Shown in pieces: positions 24,504 through 32,751 of a stretch of 64,000 bases of DNA. The notes beneath the pieces are model-generated. The model saw nothing but the letters and a program-made list of their open reading frames with translations, did not search any database and had not been told where the DNA came from. Source of the DNA: Clostridium transplantifaecale (GTDB lineage Bacteria > Bacillota > Clostridia > Lachnospirales > Lachnospiraceae); contig NZ_UYZY01000005.1 of the NCBI RefSeq assembly GCF_900626075.1, positions 372,001 through 436,000 on the forward strand, read 5' to 3'. A program made the position numbers and the translations under genes. Numbering within the stretch: the stretch's first letter is position 1; each line of letters opens with the position of its first letter.

Positions 24504-25586
24504 ATGAGAAGAATTCGCAGTTTTATGGGAGCCGCGCTTGCAGCGGCAATGGCAGTGTCGATTACGGCCTGCGGCGGTGTGGAAACCGGTACGGAACAGG
24601 AGATTAAGGGGACGCCGGGATTTGAGGATTTGGAACCGGTGGAACTGATTGGCGCCGATTCTATTTCAAAGGGAGCGGCCGGGCAGCTTTTTTTTGAAAA
24701 AGTAGCGGAAAATGTGGACCGTATTACAGGCGGAAAGCTCACCATCGATCTTTTCCACAATGGAGAACTCGGCAATGACGAGGAGCTGGTGCGCCAGATG
24801 CAGTATAATGATGTTCAGGTAATGGTTTCCCAGACGGCCCCGGTCGTACCATTCGTCCCGAGCCTGGCGGCGTTAGATCTCCCTATGGTTTTTGCAAAGT
24901 ACGACGGTGATACCATTGACGCCGTGTTTAACAGCGGAGATTCCGAGTTTCACCAGAAGCTGTCATCGGGCTATGAAGAGGCAAAATTACATCTGCTGGG
25001 AATTCTGCAAAATGCGACCTACCGTCTGACGACCGCGGACCGGGATCTCAACAAGCTTGCCGATTTTAAGGGGATGCAAATCAGAACGATGGGCAATTCC
25101 AACCATATGGCGTTCTGGACGGCGATCGGTGCGGAGCCGACGCCCCTCGCATGGTCGGAGGTCTACTTTGCACTCCAGTCCGGCATTATTGATGCCGAGG
25201 AAAATGCGGCTGATACGATAGTAGGAGCGAATCTGTACGAGATCCAGAAAGTATTGGCCTGCACAAACCATATTTTATATGCAAATCAAATATGCATCAA
25301 CAAGGAGGCTTATGACGGGCTTGCGCCGGAATATCAGGAAGCGCTGAATCAGGCGGTGGATGAAGCGCTTGCGGAGATGCGTCCCGTGATGCTGGAAATC
25401 GACGAAACGAATAAGAAGTTACTGACGGATAAAGGAATGACAATTATCAATTATGATACCGGGTTTTTCGACGAAATTCTGGAGCTTGACAGTGTGAAGA
25501 AACTCTATAAAGAGATTGATGGTTATGCAGGCGGACTGGGAACCGTTTTACAGAATAGCCTGGAAATGGAATCGGAGACGGAATAA
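24504..25586 (+). CDS. TRAP transporter solute-binding protein (DctP family), copy 2
   Basis: 360 residues, same length as copy 1 and matching it along the whole protein, including GNSNHMAFWTAIGAEPTPLA and the VGANLYEIQKVLACTNHILY block; differences cluster in surface positions and in the C-terminal 40 residues. Lipobox ITACGG. The 3' flank is also duplicated. It has its own promoter. Probably an older tandem duplication that has begun to diverge, allowing a second ligand range or different expression. No membrane subunits are nearby. Confidence 0.92.
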   Translation: MRRIRSFMGAALAAAMAVSITACGGVETGTEQEIKGTPGFEDLEPVELIGADSISKGAAGQLFFEKVAENVDRITGGKLTIDLFHNGELGNDEELVRQMQYNDVQVMVSQTAPVVPFVPSLAALDLPMVFAKYDGDTIDAVFNSGDSEFHQKLSSGYEEAKLHLLGILQNATYRLTTADRDLNKLADFKGMQIRTMGNSNHMAFWTAIGAEPTPLAWSEVYFALQSGIIDAEENAADTIVGANLYEIQKVLACTNHILYANQICINKEAYDGLAPEYQEALNQAVDEALAEMRPVMLEIDETNKKLLTDKGMTIINYDTGFFDEILELDSVKKLYKEIDGYAGGLGTVLQNSLEMESETE

Positions 25587-25607
25587 TAGCGGACGGATAA
25601 CGGGAAA

Positions 25608-25663
25608 GAGCTGCAAAATGACATGAAACACTATTGTGTTTGTGCCATTTTGCAGCTCCTTTT
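25608..25663 (+). terminator. Terminator after TRAP copy 2
   Basis: Same hairpin as after copy 1, but with a G to A change that makes the stem fully paired (GAGCTGC/GCAGCTC). Confidence 0.8.
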
Positions 25664-25689
25664 ATGCCTGGAGGCTGTGCATGAAACGG

Positions 25690-26127
25690 TTACTGCTTTT
25701 TCTCACCATGCAGTCGGCGTATCATCTGGATATCCTGATTCTGCTTTTTCACTTCCTGTTTCAGGCGGTGCATGTAGAACAGGGAACCGCCCAGATAGGG
25801 GAGGGAAAAGGTGGTGAGCATATCGAGATAACCGTGGGGGTGCACCGGTTCCCAGAGACTGGTGCACCAGGTAAGCGCCATCATGCAGGCCGCGGCTACA
25901 AAATATTCCAGGAGAATCACTTTTAACGGCGAAAGGTGATTAAGCCGGTAGGACTGGGACAGAATCACGACGCCGACCAGGCTTCCCGCCGCAATGGCGA
26001 GAATATTAAACTGGGTAAAATTCACTTCACGGTAAGAGAAGATATCGACCAAGGTTGCGAAAAGCCCCACAACTGTAAATACCTGACAATAGACCGAAAA
26101 AAAGTTTTCTTTATTAATAAGCTTCAT
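25690..26127 (-). CDS. DUF3021-type membrane protein, partner of the LytTR regulator
   Basis: 145 residues with four membrane helices (about 9-30, 40-57, 70-90, 100-118) and a basic tail rich in Lys/Gln. Size, helix pattern and the 14-base overlap with an upstream LytTR gene fit the DUF3021/LytTR pairs of Firmicutes, in which the membrane protein is thought to hold or modulate the DNA-binding partner. No enzyme motif is seen. Confidence 0.75.
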   Translation of the reverse strand: MKLINKENFFSVYCQVFTVVGLFATLVDIFSYREVNFTQFNILAIAAGSLVGVVILSQSYRLNHLSPLKVILLEYFVAAACMMALTWCTSLWEPVHPHGYLDMLTTFSLPYLGGSLFYMHRLKQEVKKQNQDIQMIRRLHGEKKQ

Positions 26128-26590
26128 TGGTTCCTCCCATCAGTTTTTCTTTGATCTCTTCCAGACGGTCACGGAAGTTTTTCTTATAGTGGCGGTTAAT
26201 TACGAGCGTTTCGTTATTTTCCAGGCGGGCGATGACACGCATCTCAAAATCGTTTTGGATGGCGTCGATTCGGTAGAGGTTGACGACCGTTGATTTGTTA
26301 ATCCGCACAAATCCCAGTCCGGCAAAACGTTCCTCGGCCTCCCTGAGTGAAATCCCAACTTCCCAGACACTGCTTTCCAGATAGGCGAACGTTTTTTTGT
26401 CAACCGATTCAAAATAAAAGATGTCTGCAGGAGCAAGCTGTTTTTCCACCCCGCCGGCCGTTCCGGAAAGACGGCGGTCAACGGCGCTTAAGATTCTGGC
26501 GGCCCAAGTGATTTCCGCATTCTCCTCCGAACAGTGGATTTCCGCATAATTTTCAGAGAGCCCGGCGTTCTGATGTATTATAACCTTCAT
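26114..26590 (-). CDS. LytTR-family DNA-binding regulator
   Basis: 158 residues. An N-terminal stretch of about 55 residues precedes a LytTR domain (about 55-150: ADIFYFESVDKKTFAYL, FVRINKSTVVNLYRID, LVINRHYKKNFRDRL). There is no receiver domain, so it is not a classical response regulator; the membrane partner encoded downstream probably controls it. It diverges from the membrane protein gene at 26801, and candidate binding repeats lie in the gap. Confidence 0.87.
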   Translation of the reverse strand: MKVIIHQNAGLSENYAEIHCSEENAEITWAARILSAVDRRLSGTAGGVEKQLAPADIFYFESVDKKTFAYLESSVWEVGISLREAEERFAGLGFVRINKSTVVNLYRIDAIQNDFEMRVIARLENNETLVINRHYKKNFRDRLEEIKEKLMGGTNEAY

Positions 26591-26686
26591 AGTCCCGTTG
26601 GTTTCCTTTCTCTTCCTGTTAACTGCATCATACAGCGCCTTTCTATCATATCACAGGTTTCCCTTTTTTCTACCGGATTCGGTCAG

Positions 26687-26750
26687 GTTACGGAAATCCG
26701 GTTCCAAGTTACATACGCAGAATGGGAAAAGTCTCTATACTGTATGTAAC
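26687..26750. promoter_or_regulatory. Candidate LytTR sites and promoter before the membrane protein gene
   Basis: GTTAC boxes at 26687 and 26708 are 21 bases apart (two helical turns), and the second is part of a 9-bp inverted repeat GTTACATAC (26708-26716) / GTATGTAAC (26742-26750). A -10 box TATACT (26736-26741) sits in this block without a good -35 box, as expected for an activator-dependent promoter. Confidence 0.45.
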
Positions 26751-26800
26751 GGACCGGTCAGTGAAACCGACGGGCGTTTTTATGAAAAGGAGGAATCAGG

Positions 26801-27508
26801 TTGAATTCGAAAAGAAATATCAAAAAGGGACTGGCCTGCATTGGTCTGGGGCTGCTTTTTATTCTGATCCTGTGTATGGATGTTGCGGTGTTTTATCTTG
26901 AACATGTTCTCTATCAGGATATCATGACAACCGGTATGACCGTTTGGCAGCACTGTCTTCATTTTATCGTGATCTGTACCGTGTGGGGGTGCGGCAGCAT
27001 GGCGCTCTGCGGACTGGCAAAGGAAAAGGAGCTGCTGCCCGATTCAAAAAACAACGTGAAACGTCTTTCCGGCTCCCGCATTTTCATGCTTGTTCTCATT
27101 GCGGCGGCCGGGATTCTGTTCATGTCACTCGATATGCCCGGAATGAGCCTGCGGTTAAAACCGCTTTCCGAGCTGCACTATTTTCTGAAGCAGTACGGGA
27201 GGGCGGGAACGGCGGCGTTTCTTTTGCAGCACCTCTATTATCTGTTTGAATCCGTCATCATCCTGTTTCTGGTTGTCTTTGGGCAGCAGGCGGGAGAACT
27301 TCTGTTTCCTTTTCGCAGGACCCGCAGCGTTTTATGGGGCGGGATATTTTGCGCCATGACCTGGGGCATGCTCCATGGACTGACCAAGGACTGGGAGACG
27401 GCCGTTTTCTGTATTCTGCTCTCGGTGTTTTTTAATCTTTCTTATCTGGCCGCGGACCGCAGGCTGATTCCCGCTTATCATACGGTTGCGGCAATTTTTG
27501 TTATTTAA
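26801..27508 (+). CDS. Multi-pass membrane protein, distantly CPBP-like
   Basis: 235 residues starting at TTG, seven bases after AAAGGAGG. About six membrane helices. The C-terminal block (MTWGMLHGL...LLSVFFNLSYLAADRRLIPAYH) recalls the second and third motifs of CPBP (Abi) intramembrane proteases, but the glutamate pair of motif one is not found, so it may be inactive or a different family. Divergent from, and probably activated by, the LytTR/DUF3021 pair. A strong terminator follows. Confidence 0.7.
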   Translation: MNSKRNIKKGLACIGLGLLFILILCMDVAVFYLEHVLYQDIMTTGMTVWQHCLHFIVICTVWGCGSMALCGLAKEKELLPDSKNNVKRLSGSRIFMLVLIAAAGILFMSLDMPGMSLRLKPLSELHYFLKQYGRAGTAAFLLQHLYYLFESVIILFLVVFGQQAGELLFPFRRTRSVLWGGIFCAMTWGMLHGLTKDWETAVFCILLSVFFNLSYLAADRRLIPAYHTVAAIFVI

Positions 27509-27511
27509 AAA

Positions 27512-27558
27512 GGAGACGCTGTAACCCGGCCGGTGCCGGTTTTACGGCGTCTTTTTTT
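27512..27558 (+). terminator. Terminator after the membrane protein gene
   Basis: AGACGC...GCGTCT with an inner GTAA/TTAC and CCGG/CCGG helix, then seven T. Confidence 0.85.
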
Positions 27559-27680
27559 GACAGCGGTGAGGGAATTGCCTTTTTGTAAAGAAACTGTTAA
27601 AAGTTCCGAAAATTAGTGAAAAATCGTGGCAAACTCAGGGAATGCCCTTAAAAAAATACAAGAAAACATAGCGGAAACGA

Positions 27681-27709
27681 TTGATAATAATATCACAATA
27701 TGAGATAAT
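27681..27709 (+). promoter_or_regulatory. Predicted promoter of the hydrogenase operon
   Basis: TTGATA (27681-27686) and GATAAT (27704-27709), 17-base spacer, about 145 bases before the first start. No perfect Rex box was found in 27560-27680. Confidence 0.5.
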
Positions 27710-27854
27710 GAATACAGCCGGAAGGCGGCACAAAACGACAGCTTTTTCAGCGGAAGGAAAGGGGTCCCGTGCAGCCGACGGAAGGGAAACGAAAAGGACG
27801 GAAACGGTCCTGGTGATAAATGTAAAAGAAACAGAAATTCAGGGAGGTTTAAGC

Positions 27855-28097
27855 ATGAGAGTATCGATCTGTATCGGAAGTGCCTGTCATCTGAAGGGCT
27901 CCAGAGAAGTGATTAAGAAACTTCAGCAGCTTGTCAGTGACAACAAGCTGGACGGCCAGGTGGATTTGAACGGAGATTTTTGTTCAGGCAATTGTCTGAA
28001 AGGAGTCTGTGTGACGGTGGACGGAGAATTATATTCCGTAAAACCGGAGACGACGGAAGAATTTTTTGAAAAAGAGATTTTAGGACGGCTTAAATAA
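27855..28097 (+). CDS. Small thioredoxin-like [2Fe-2S] ferredoxin
   Basis: 80 residues from the ATG at 27855 (GGAGG ahead). Four cysteines in two pairs, CIGSAC near the start and CSGNC near residue 45, match the NuoE/HydA-associated thioredoxin-fold ferredoxins. It would pass single electrons. It is the first gene of the hydrogenase operon, 13 bases before the sensory hydrogenase, so a direct electron link to one of the two hydrogenases is plausible. Confidence 0.85.
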   Translation: MRVSICIGSACHLKGSREVIKKLQQLVSDNKLDGQVDLNGDFCSGNCLKGVCVTVDGELYSVKPETTEEFFEKEILGRLK

Positions 28098-28110
28098 GAG
28101 GGAGAATAAG

Positions 28111-29826
28111 ATGCCGATAATTGATTTCAAAGCCGCAATGTGCAAGCACTGTTATAAATGCGTCCGCGACTGTGAAGTAAAATCCATTATGATCCGTGAC
28201 GGCCATGCCTACATTATGCCGAACCGCTGTATTCTCTGCGGCCAGTGCCTGATAAGCTGCCCGCAGTCGGCGAAGAAGATGTCTAGCGAGCTGGATAAGG
28301 TGAAGCAGTTCCTCATTGAGGATAAACCGGTGATTCTGTCGCTTTCCTCGGCCTATATCGGCCTGTTTCACTACAGGACGAGGGGACAGGTGAAATCGGC
28401 GTTCACGAAGCTGGGATTCACGGATGTGCGGGATACGGCCGAGGCCGCTGCGATGGCGACCGGAGAATATGTAAAACTGCTGGAAAAGGGCGAGATGAAG
28501 AATATCATCACAACGGCCTGTCCCAGCATAGTGAACCTGATAGAAATCCATTATCCCGAGCTGATTGACGATCTGGCCCCGGTGCTGATTCCTTCGGGCA
28601 TCCATACGAGAATGCTGAAGGAAGAGTATGGGGAGGAGGCCCGCATTGTGTTTGCCGGCCCCTGTGTCGCAGAGAAAGAGAAGATGAGAGCAGTCAGGCC
28701 CGACGCCGTCCTCACCTTTGAGGAGCTGAAGGAATGGCTGGAGGATGAAGGAATTACGATAAATGAATGTGAGGACACCGGTTTCGACGAGCGCCATCTG
28801 GGAGCCAATCTGCGCTATCCGATCAGCGGAGGACTGCTCACGTCGGTGGAGGCAACCAAGCAGGGCCACGATAAGTACCGCAAGTTTTATGTCAGCGGTG
28901 TGAAGGACTGCCTGGATGTCTGCGAAGCTATGACGACAGGGGAAGTGGAGGGCTGTTTCATCGAGATGAACGCCTGCCACGGCGGCTGCATCAACGGGCC
29001 TGCCACGGCGGCCACGGTTTCCAGTTTCAAAGTGAAGCTGGATCTGGAGGAGATGCTTCCGAAGGAGGCGGCAGATTTGTCCGCCCTGAATGAAAATGCA
29101 AGGAAGGTTCCTATTGCCCGAACCTTTAAAAACAGGGCCATGAAGGAGATTATGCCGACCGAGGAGGAAATCCGGGAAATCCTTAAGAAGACGGGCAAAA
29201 ACAGGCCGGAGCAGGAATTAAACTGCGGAGCCTGCGGTTATCCGACCTGCCGCGATAAGGCGATTGCCGTCTGCCAGAAGAAGGCGGAACTCAACATGTG
29301 CATCCCTTACCTCTATGACAGGGCAAGGTCGATGTCCCATCTGGTGATGGAGACTTCGCCGAATATTATCATGATTATTGATGAAGATATGAAAATCCTG
29401 GAATGTTCCGCTGCGTCGGAGAAATATTTCAGCCTGAAGCGCAAAGAGATGAAGGGACACCTTTTAGGAGAATTTATTGATACGGAGGACGTGGAGGAGG
29501 TATTCAGGACCCACACAAGCATCCACAGCAAAAAAGTGGTCTATCCTGAGCTAAACCTGGCAACCATCCAGAATATTGCCTATATTTCCAAGGGGAATCT
29601 GGTAATCGCGACGTTTATCGACGTATCGCGGGAGGAGAAACAGGAGCAGCAGGAATACGAGAAACGTAAAGCCACAATTGAACTTGCCCAGAAAGTAATC
29701 TATAAACAGATGATGGTAGCCCAGGAAATCGCCGGGCTTCTGGGTGAAACCACTGCAGAGACGAAAACGACGCTTACTAAACTTTGTTCTTTGATTGACG
29801 ATGGGAACGAAAGTGAGGTCCGATAA
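28111..29826 (+). CDS. PAS-containing sensory-type [FeFe]-hydrogenase (group C, HydS-like)
   Basis: 571 residues. N-terminal two-cluster ferredoxin domain (CKHCYKCVRDC, CILCGQCLISC), then the H-cluster domain with its cysteines in altered motifs: TTACPSIVN (Cys137), GPCVAEK (Cys185) and EMNACHGGC (Cys289, Cys293). A four-Cys cluster domain (NCGACGYPTCRDKA, residues about 371-400) and a PAS domain (about 415-515) follow, ending in a helical tail. This layout fits putative hydrogen-sensing hydrogenases such as HydS of Ruminococcus albus. Changed residues around the H-cluster fit a sensor better than a production enzyme. Its stop shares one base with the start of the phosphatase gene, so signal transfer to that protein is the natural hypothesis. 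Confidence 0.9.
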   Translation: MPIIDFKAAMCKHCYKCVRDCEVKSIMIRDGHAYIMPNRCILCGQCLISCPQSAKKMSSELDKVKQFLIEDKPVILSLSSAYIGLFHYRTRGQVKSAFTKLGFTDVRDTAEAAAMATGEYVKLLEKGEMKNIITTACPSIVNLIEIHYPELIDDLAPVLIPSGIHTRMLKEEYGEEARIVFAGPCVAEKEKMRAVRPDAVLTFEELKEWLEDEGITINECEDTGFDERHLGANLRYPISGGLLTSVEATKQGHDKYRKFYVSGVKDCLDVCEAMTTGEVEGCFIEMNACHGGCINGPATAATVSSFKVKLDLEEMLPKEAADLSALNENARKVPIARTFKNRAMKEIMPTEEEIREILKKTGKNRPEQELNCGACGYPTCRDKAIAVCQKKAELNMCIPYLYDRARSMSHLVMETSPNIIMIIDEDMKILECSAASEKYFSLKRKEMKGHLLGEFIDTEDVEEVFRTHTSIHSKKVVYPELNLATIQNIAYISKGNLVIATFIDVSREEKQEQQEYEKRKATIELAQKVIYKQMMVAQEIAGLLGETTAETKTTLTKLCSLIDDGNESEVR

Positions 29827-31004
29827 TGGGAATTACCGTAGATGTCACTTATAAGAGTCTGAATAAGTATTCCGAGATTCTGTGCGGAGACACGGTGGAA
29901 CTTTTAAAAACAGAAGATTCCGATGTAATGATACTGGCAGACGGGATGGGGAGCGGCGTAAAGGCCAACATCCTTTCCACACTGACGGCCAAAATCCTGG
30001 GAACAATGTTTTTAAACGGGGCCGCCCTGGAAGAGTGCGTGGAAACCATAGTCCAGACACTTCCGATCTGCCAGATCAGGCAGGTTGCATATGCCACGTT
30101 TTCCATTCTCCAGGTTTTCAATAACGGAGAGGCCTATCTGGTGGAATACGACAACCCGCGCTGTATTTTTATCCGCGACGGGGAGGTCGTACAGATTCCG
30201 AAGAACACGAAAGTGATCAAGGACAAAGAGATTAATGAATTCCGTTTTACTGTAAAAAAGGGCGATGCGCTGATTCTGATGAGCGACGGCACCATCCATG
30301 CGGGAGTGGGCAAATCCATGACCTTCGGATGGCCGTGGAAGGATATCGCGCAGTTTGCGGCAGTGCAGAGGGAGAGGCCGATTTCCTCCATCCGTCTGGC
30401 GGCGGCAATCTGCGAAGAGTGCAACAAGCTTTATGAGGAAAAGCCGGGAGACGACACCACGGTGGCTGTCATGCAGATTATTGACAGAAGGCCGGTGCAC
30501 CTGATGACCGGACCGCCGGTGGACCGGGACGATGATGAGAGAATTATCCGGGAATTTATGAAAGATGAGACGGCATCGCGTATTGTTTCGGGAGGAACGA
30601 GCGCAACCATCCTGTCGAGGGAGCTTGGAAGGCCGTTAAAAGTTTCAATGGACTACACGGATCCGGAAATCCCGCCGATTGCCTATATGGAGGGAATTGA
30701 CCTGGTCACCGAGGGCGTCCTGACCCTGAGCCGTGTCGTCGATATCCTGAACCGATTTGTGGAAAAGAAAGATTTGAGCTATGACTTTTTCAAAGAGCTG
30801 GACAAAAGTAACGGAGCGTCCATGCTTGCGAAAATTCTGATAGAGGACTGTACGGAGCTTCAACTCTATGTGGGAAAAGCGATCAACAGCGCTTACCAGA
30901 ATCCGGGACTTCCCTTTGACCTGGGAATCCGGCAGAACCTGGTGAGGCAGCTTATGACGGCAGTCGAAAAAATGGGAAAAAGAGTTACGGTTACTTACTA
31001 TTAA
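29826..31004 (+). CDS. SpoIIE/PP2C-type serine phosphatase of the hydrogenase operon
   Basis: 392 residues. Residues about 1-220 are a SpoIIE-type PP2C domain with its metal-binding aspartates in MILADGMGSG, LILMSDG and PGDDTT. The remaining 170 residues are helical and of unknown role. Family knowledge: such phosphatases dephosphorylate Ser/Thr on partner proteins; next to group C hydrogenases they are thought to carry the hydrogen or redox signal onward. Translation is coupled to the sensor gene by a one-base overlap. Confidence 0.88.
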   Translation: MGITVDVTYKSLNKYSEILCGDTVELLKTEDSDVMILADGMGSGVKANILSTLTAKILGTMFLNGAALEECVETIVQTLPICQIRQVAYATFSILQVFNNGEAYLVEYDNPRCIFIRDGEVVQIPKNTKVIKDKEINEFRFTVKKGDALILMSDGTIHAGVGKSMTFGWPWKDIAQFAAVQRERPISSIRLAAAICEECNKLYEEKPGDDTTVAVMQIIDRRPVHLMTGPPVDRDDDERIIREFMKDETASRIVSGGTSATILSRELGRPLKVSMDYTDPEIPPIAYMEGIDLVTEGVLTLSRVVDILNRFVEKKDLSYDFFKELDKSNGASMLAKILIEDCTELQLYVGKAINSAYQNPGLPFDLGIRQNLVRQLMTAVEKMGKRVTVTYY

Positions 31005-31018
31005 GGAGGATACGTAAA

Positions 31019-32473
31019 ATGGTAACAAATGACGCGACAATACTGAAGTTAAAGCATGATGTACTTTACGAGGTAGCGAAGCTGGCATGGGAAGATCAGC
31101 TGGTGGATGACAAGAGGGATGAACTTCCGGGAAAGATGATTCCGGGACCCCAGGCACATTACCGCTGCTGTATTTATAAAGAGAGAGAAGTAATCAGGCA
31201 GAGGGTGCGCCTGGCAGAGGGCAAATGCCCGACGGGAAGAAATACGAATAACGTCGTACAGGTCATTAATGCAGCCTGTGAGGAGTGTCCGATCGCCTCC
31301 TATACGGTTACGGACAACTGCCGTAAATGTATGGGTAAAGCCTGCCAGAATTCCTGCCCCTTCGGAGCAATCACAATGGGCAACAACAAAGCGTTTATCG
31401 ACCCGGACAAATGCCGTGAGTGCGGCAAATGCGCAACGGCCTGCCCATATAACGCCATCGCCCACTTAGAGCGTCCCTGTAAGAAGGTATGCCCGGTGGA
31501 CGCCATCACTTACGATGAGTACGGTATCTGCGTGATCGATGAGAAGAAATGCATCCAGTGCGGCGCCTGTATCCACAGCTGTCCGTTCGGTGCGATTGGT
31601 TCCAAGACATTTATGGTAGATGTGATCCGCCTGATTAATGCGGGAAAGAAAGTGGTCGCTATGCTGGCGCCCGCCACGGAAGGCCAGTTCGGTCCCGATA
31701 TCACCTTTGAAAGCTGGAGAACGGCTCTCAAAAAAGTCGGTTTTGCCGATATGATTGAGGTTGGTCTGGGCGGCGACATGACGGCCTCAGCCGAGGCTGC
31801 CGAGTGGGCCGAGGCTTATAAAGAGGGCAAGAAGCTGACCACCTCCTGCTGCCCGGCGTTTGTAAATATGATTAAACAGCACTACCCGGAACTTCTAGAC
31901 AATATGTCCACTACCGTGTCTCCGATGTGCGGCGTTTCCAGAATGCTGAAAGCGGAGGATCCTGAGATTGTCACCGTATTTATCGGACCGTGTATTGCAA
32001 AGAAGAGCGAGACACTGGATCTGAACATCCAGGGTAATGCCGATTATGCGATGACCTACGGCGAAATCCGCGCCATGCTCCGTGCAAAAGACGTGGTTCT
32101 CGAACCGGAGGAGAATGTAAACCAGCAGGCCAGCGTATTTGGAAAACGCTTCGGCAACGGCGGAGGCGTTACAGCCGCCGTGCTTGAGTGCCTGAAAGAA
32201 ATGGACGAAAACACGGATATCAAGGTCGCAAAATGCAACGGAGCGGCAGAGTGCAAGAAAGCCCTCCTTCTCCTGAAAATGGGAAGGCTGCCGGAGGACT
32301 TCGTCGAGGGTATGGCCTGCGTGGGCGGCTGTGTCGGCGGACCAAGCAGCCATAAAGCGGAGAACGAGGCAAAGAAATCGAGAGATAAACTGATAGCCGA
32401 GGCCGATGCAAGACAGGTGAACGAGAATCTGAAACAGTATAAGATGGAATCGTTCTCGATGCACAGACATTGA
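31019..32473 (+). CDS. [FeFe]-hydrogenase catalytic subunit, group B type
   Basis: 484 residues. N-terminal part with several Cys-rich [4Fe-4S] motifs (CRKCMGKACQNSC, CRECGKCATAC, CIQCGACIHSC) and the H-cluster domain with TSCCPAFVN (Cys277), GPCIAKK (Cys325) and EGMACVGGC (Cys434, Cys438). All ligands are present, so it should be active in proton reduction or hydrogen oxidation using ferredoxin-like electrons. Last gene of the operon; co-transcription with a sensory hydrogenase suggests hydrogen-dependent control. AGGAGG ahead of the ATG, terminator after the stop. The maturases HydE, HydF and HydG are not in the window. Confidence 0.93.
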   Translation: MVTNDATILKLKHDVLYEVAKLAWEDQLVDDKRDELPGKMIPGPQAHYRCCIYKEREVIRQRVRLAEGKCPTGRNTNNVVQVINAACEECPIASYTVTDNCRKCMGKACQNSCPFGAITMGNNKAFIDPDKCRECGKCATACPYNAIAHLERPCKKVCPVDAITYDEYGICVIDEKKCIQCGACIHSCPFGAIGSKTFMVDVIRLINAGKKVVAMLAPATEGQFGPDITFESWRTALKKVGFADMIEVGLGGDMTASAEAAEWAEAYKEGKKLTTSCCPAFVNMIKQHYPELLDNMSTTVSPMCGVSRMLKAEDPEIVTVFIGPCIAKKSETLDLNIQGNADYAMTYGEIRAMLRAKDVVLEPEENVNQQASVFGKRFGNGGGVTAAVLECLKEMDENTDIKVAKCNGAAECKKALLLLKMGRLPEDFVEGMACVGGCVGGPSSHKAENEAKKSRDKLIAEADARQVNENLKQYKMESFSMHRH

Positions 32474-32514
32474 TGCTAGGAAAACGGTTGAAAACTTTTA
32501 GTGAGAAATAGAAT

Positions 32515-32566
32515 AAAGGCAGCCCCAAACAGGCGCAGTACGGCGGATTTGTTTGGGGCTGCCTTT
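32515..32566 (+). terminator. Terminator of the hydrogenase operon
   Basis: 17-bp stem AAAGGCAGCCCCAAACA with its complement at 32550-32566; only three T at the end of the stem. Confidence 0.75.
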
Positions 32567-32585
32567 ACGCCGTCAGGAGGTGTAA

Positions 32586-32708
32586 ATGGATGAAGAACTG
32601 ATTGCCCGGATGAAAGAATGGAGACACTATATACACGCGCATCAGGGAACCGCTTTACAAGTCAACGGAGCGTCGATTGTAATAATCCCGGTTCATAGAT
32701 ATGATTAG
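32586..32708 (+). CDS. Small 40-residue ORF with strong ribosome binding site
   Basis: Not assigned to a family. ATG at 32586 is five bases after a perfect AGGAGG. The translation (MDEELIARMKEWRHYIHAHQ, then a GTALQVNGASIVIIPVHRYD end) looks like a helix followed by a beta-hairpin. It ends 43 bases before the CAT-like gene, with which it may be co-transcribed. Short length makes a chance ORF possible, but the start signal is the best in this area. Confidence 0.45.
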   Translation: MDEELIARMKEWRHYIHAHQGTALQVNGASIVIIPVHRYD

Positions 32709-32751
32709 AACTGAATCAGGAAAAAACAGCAGGGAAAAGAGAGGGAAGACA

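Noticed and set aside
27590..27625. Possible Rex operator upstream of the hydrogenase operon (TTGTAAAG...CTGTTAAAA)
   Set aside because: Only one half resembles the TTGTTAA-N4-TTAACAA consensus; the inverted half is missing.
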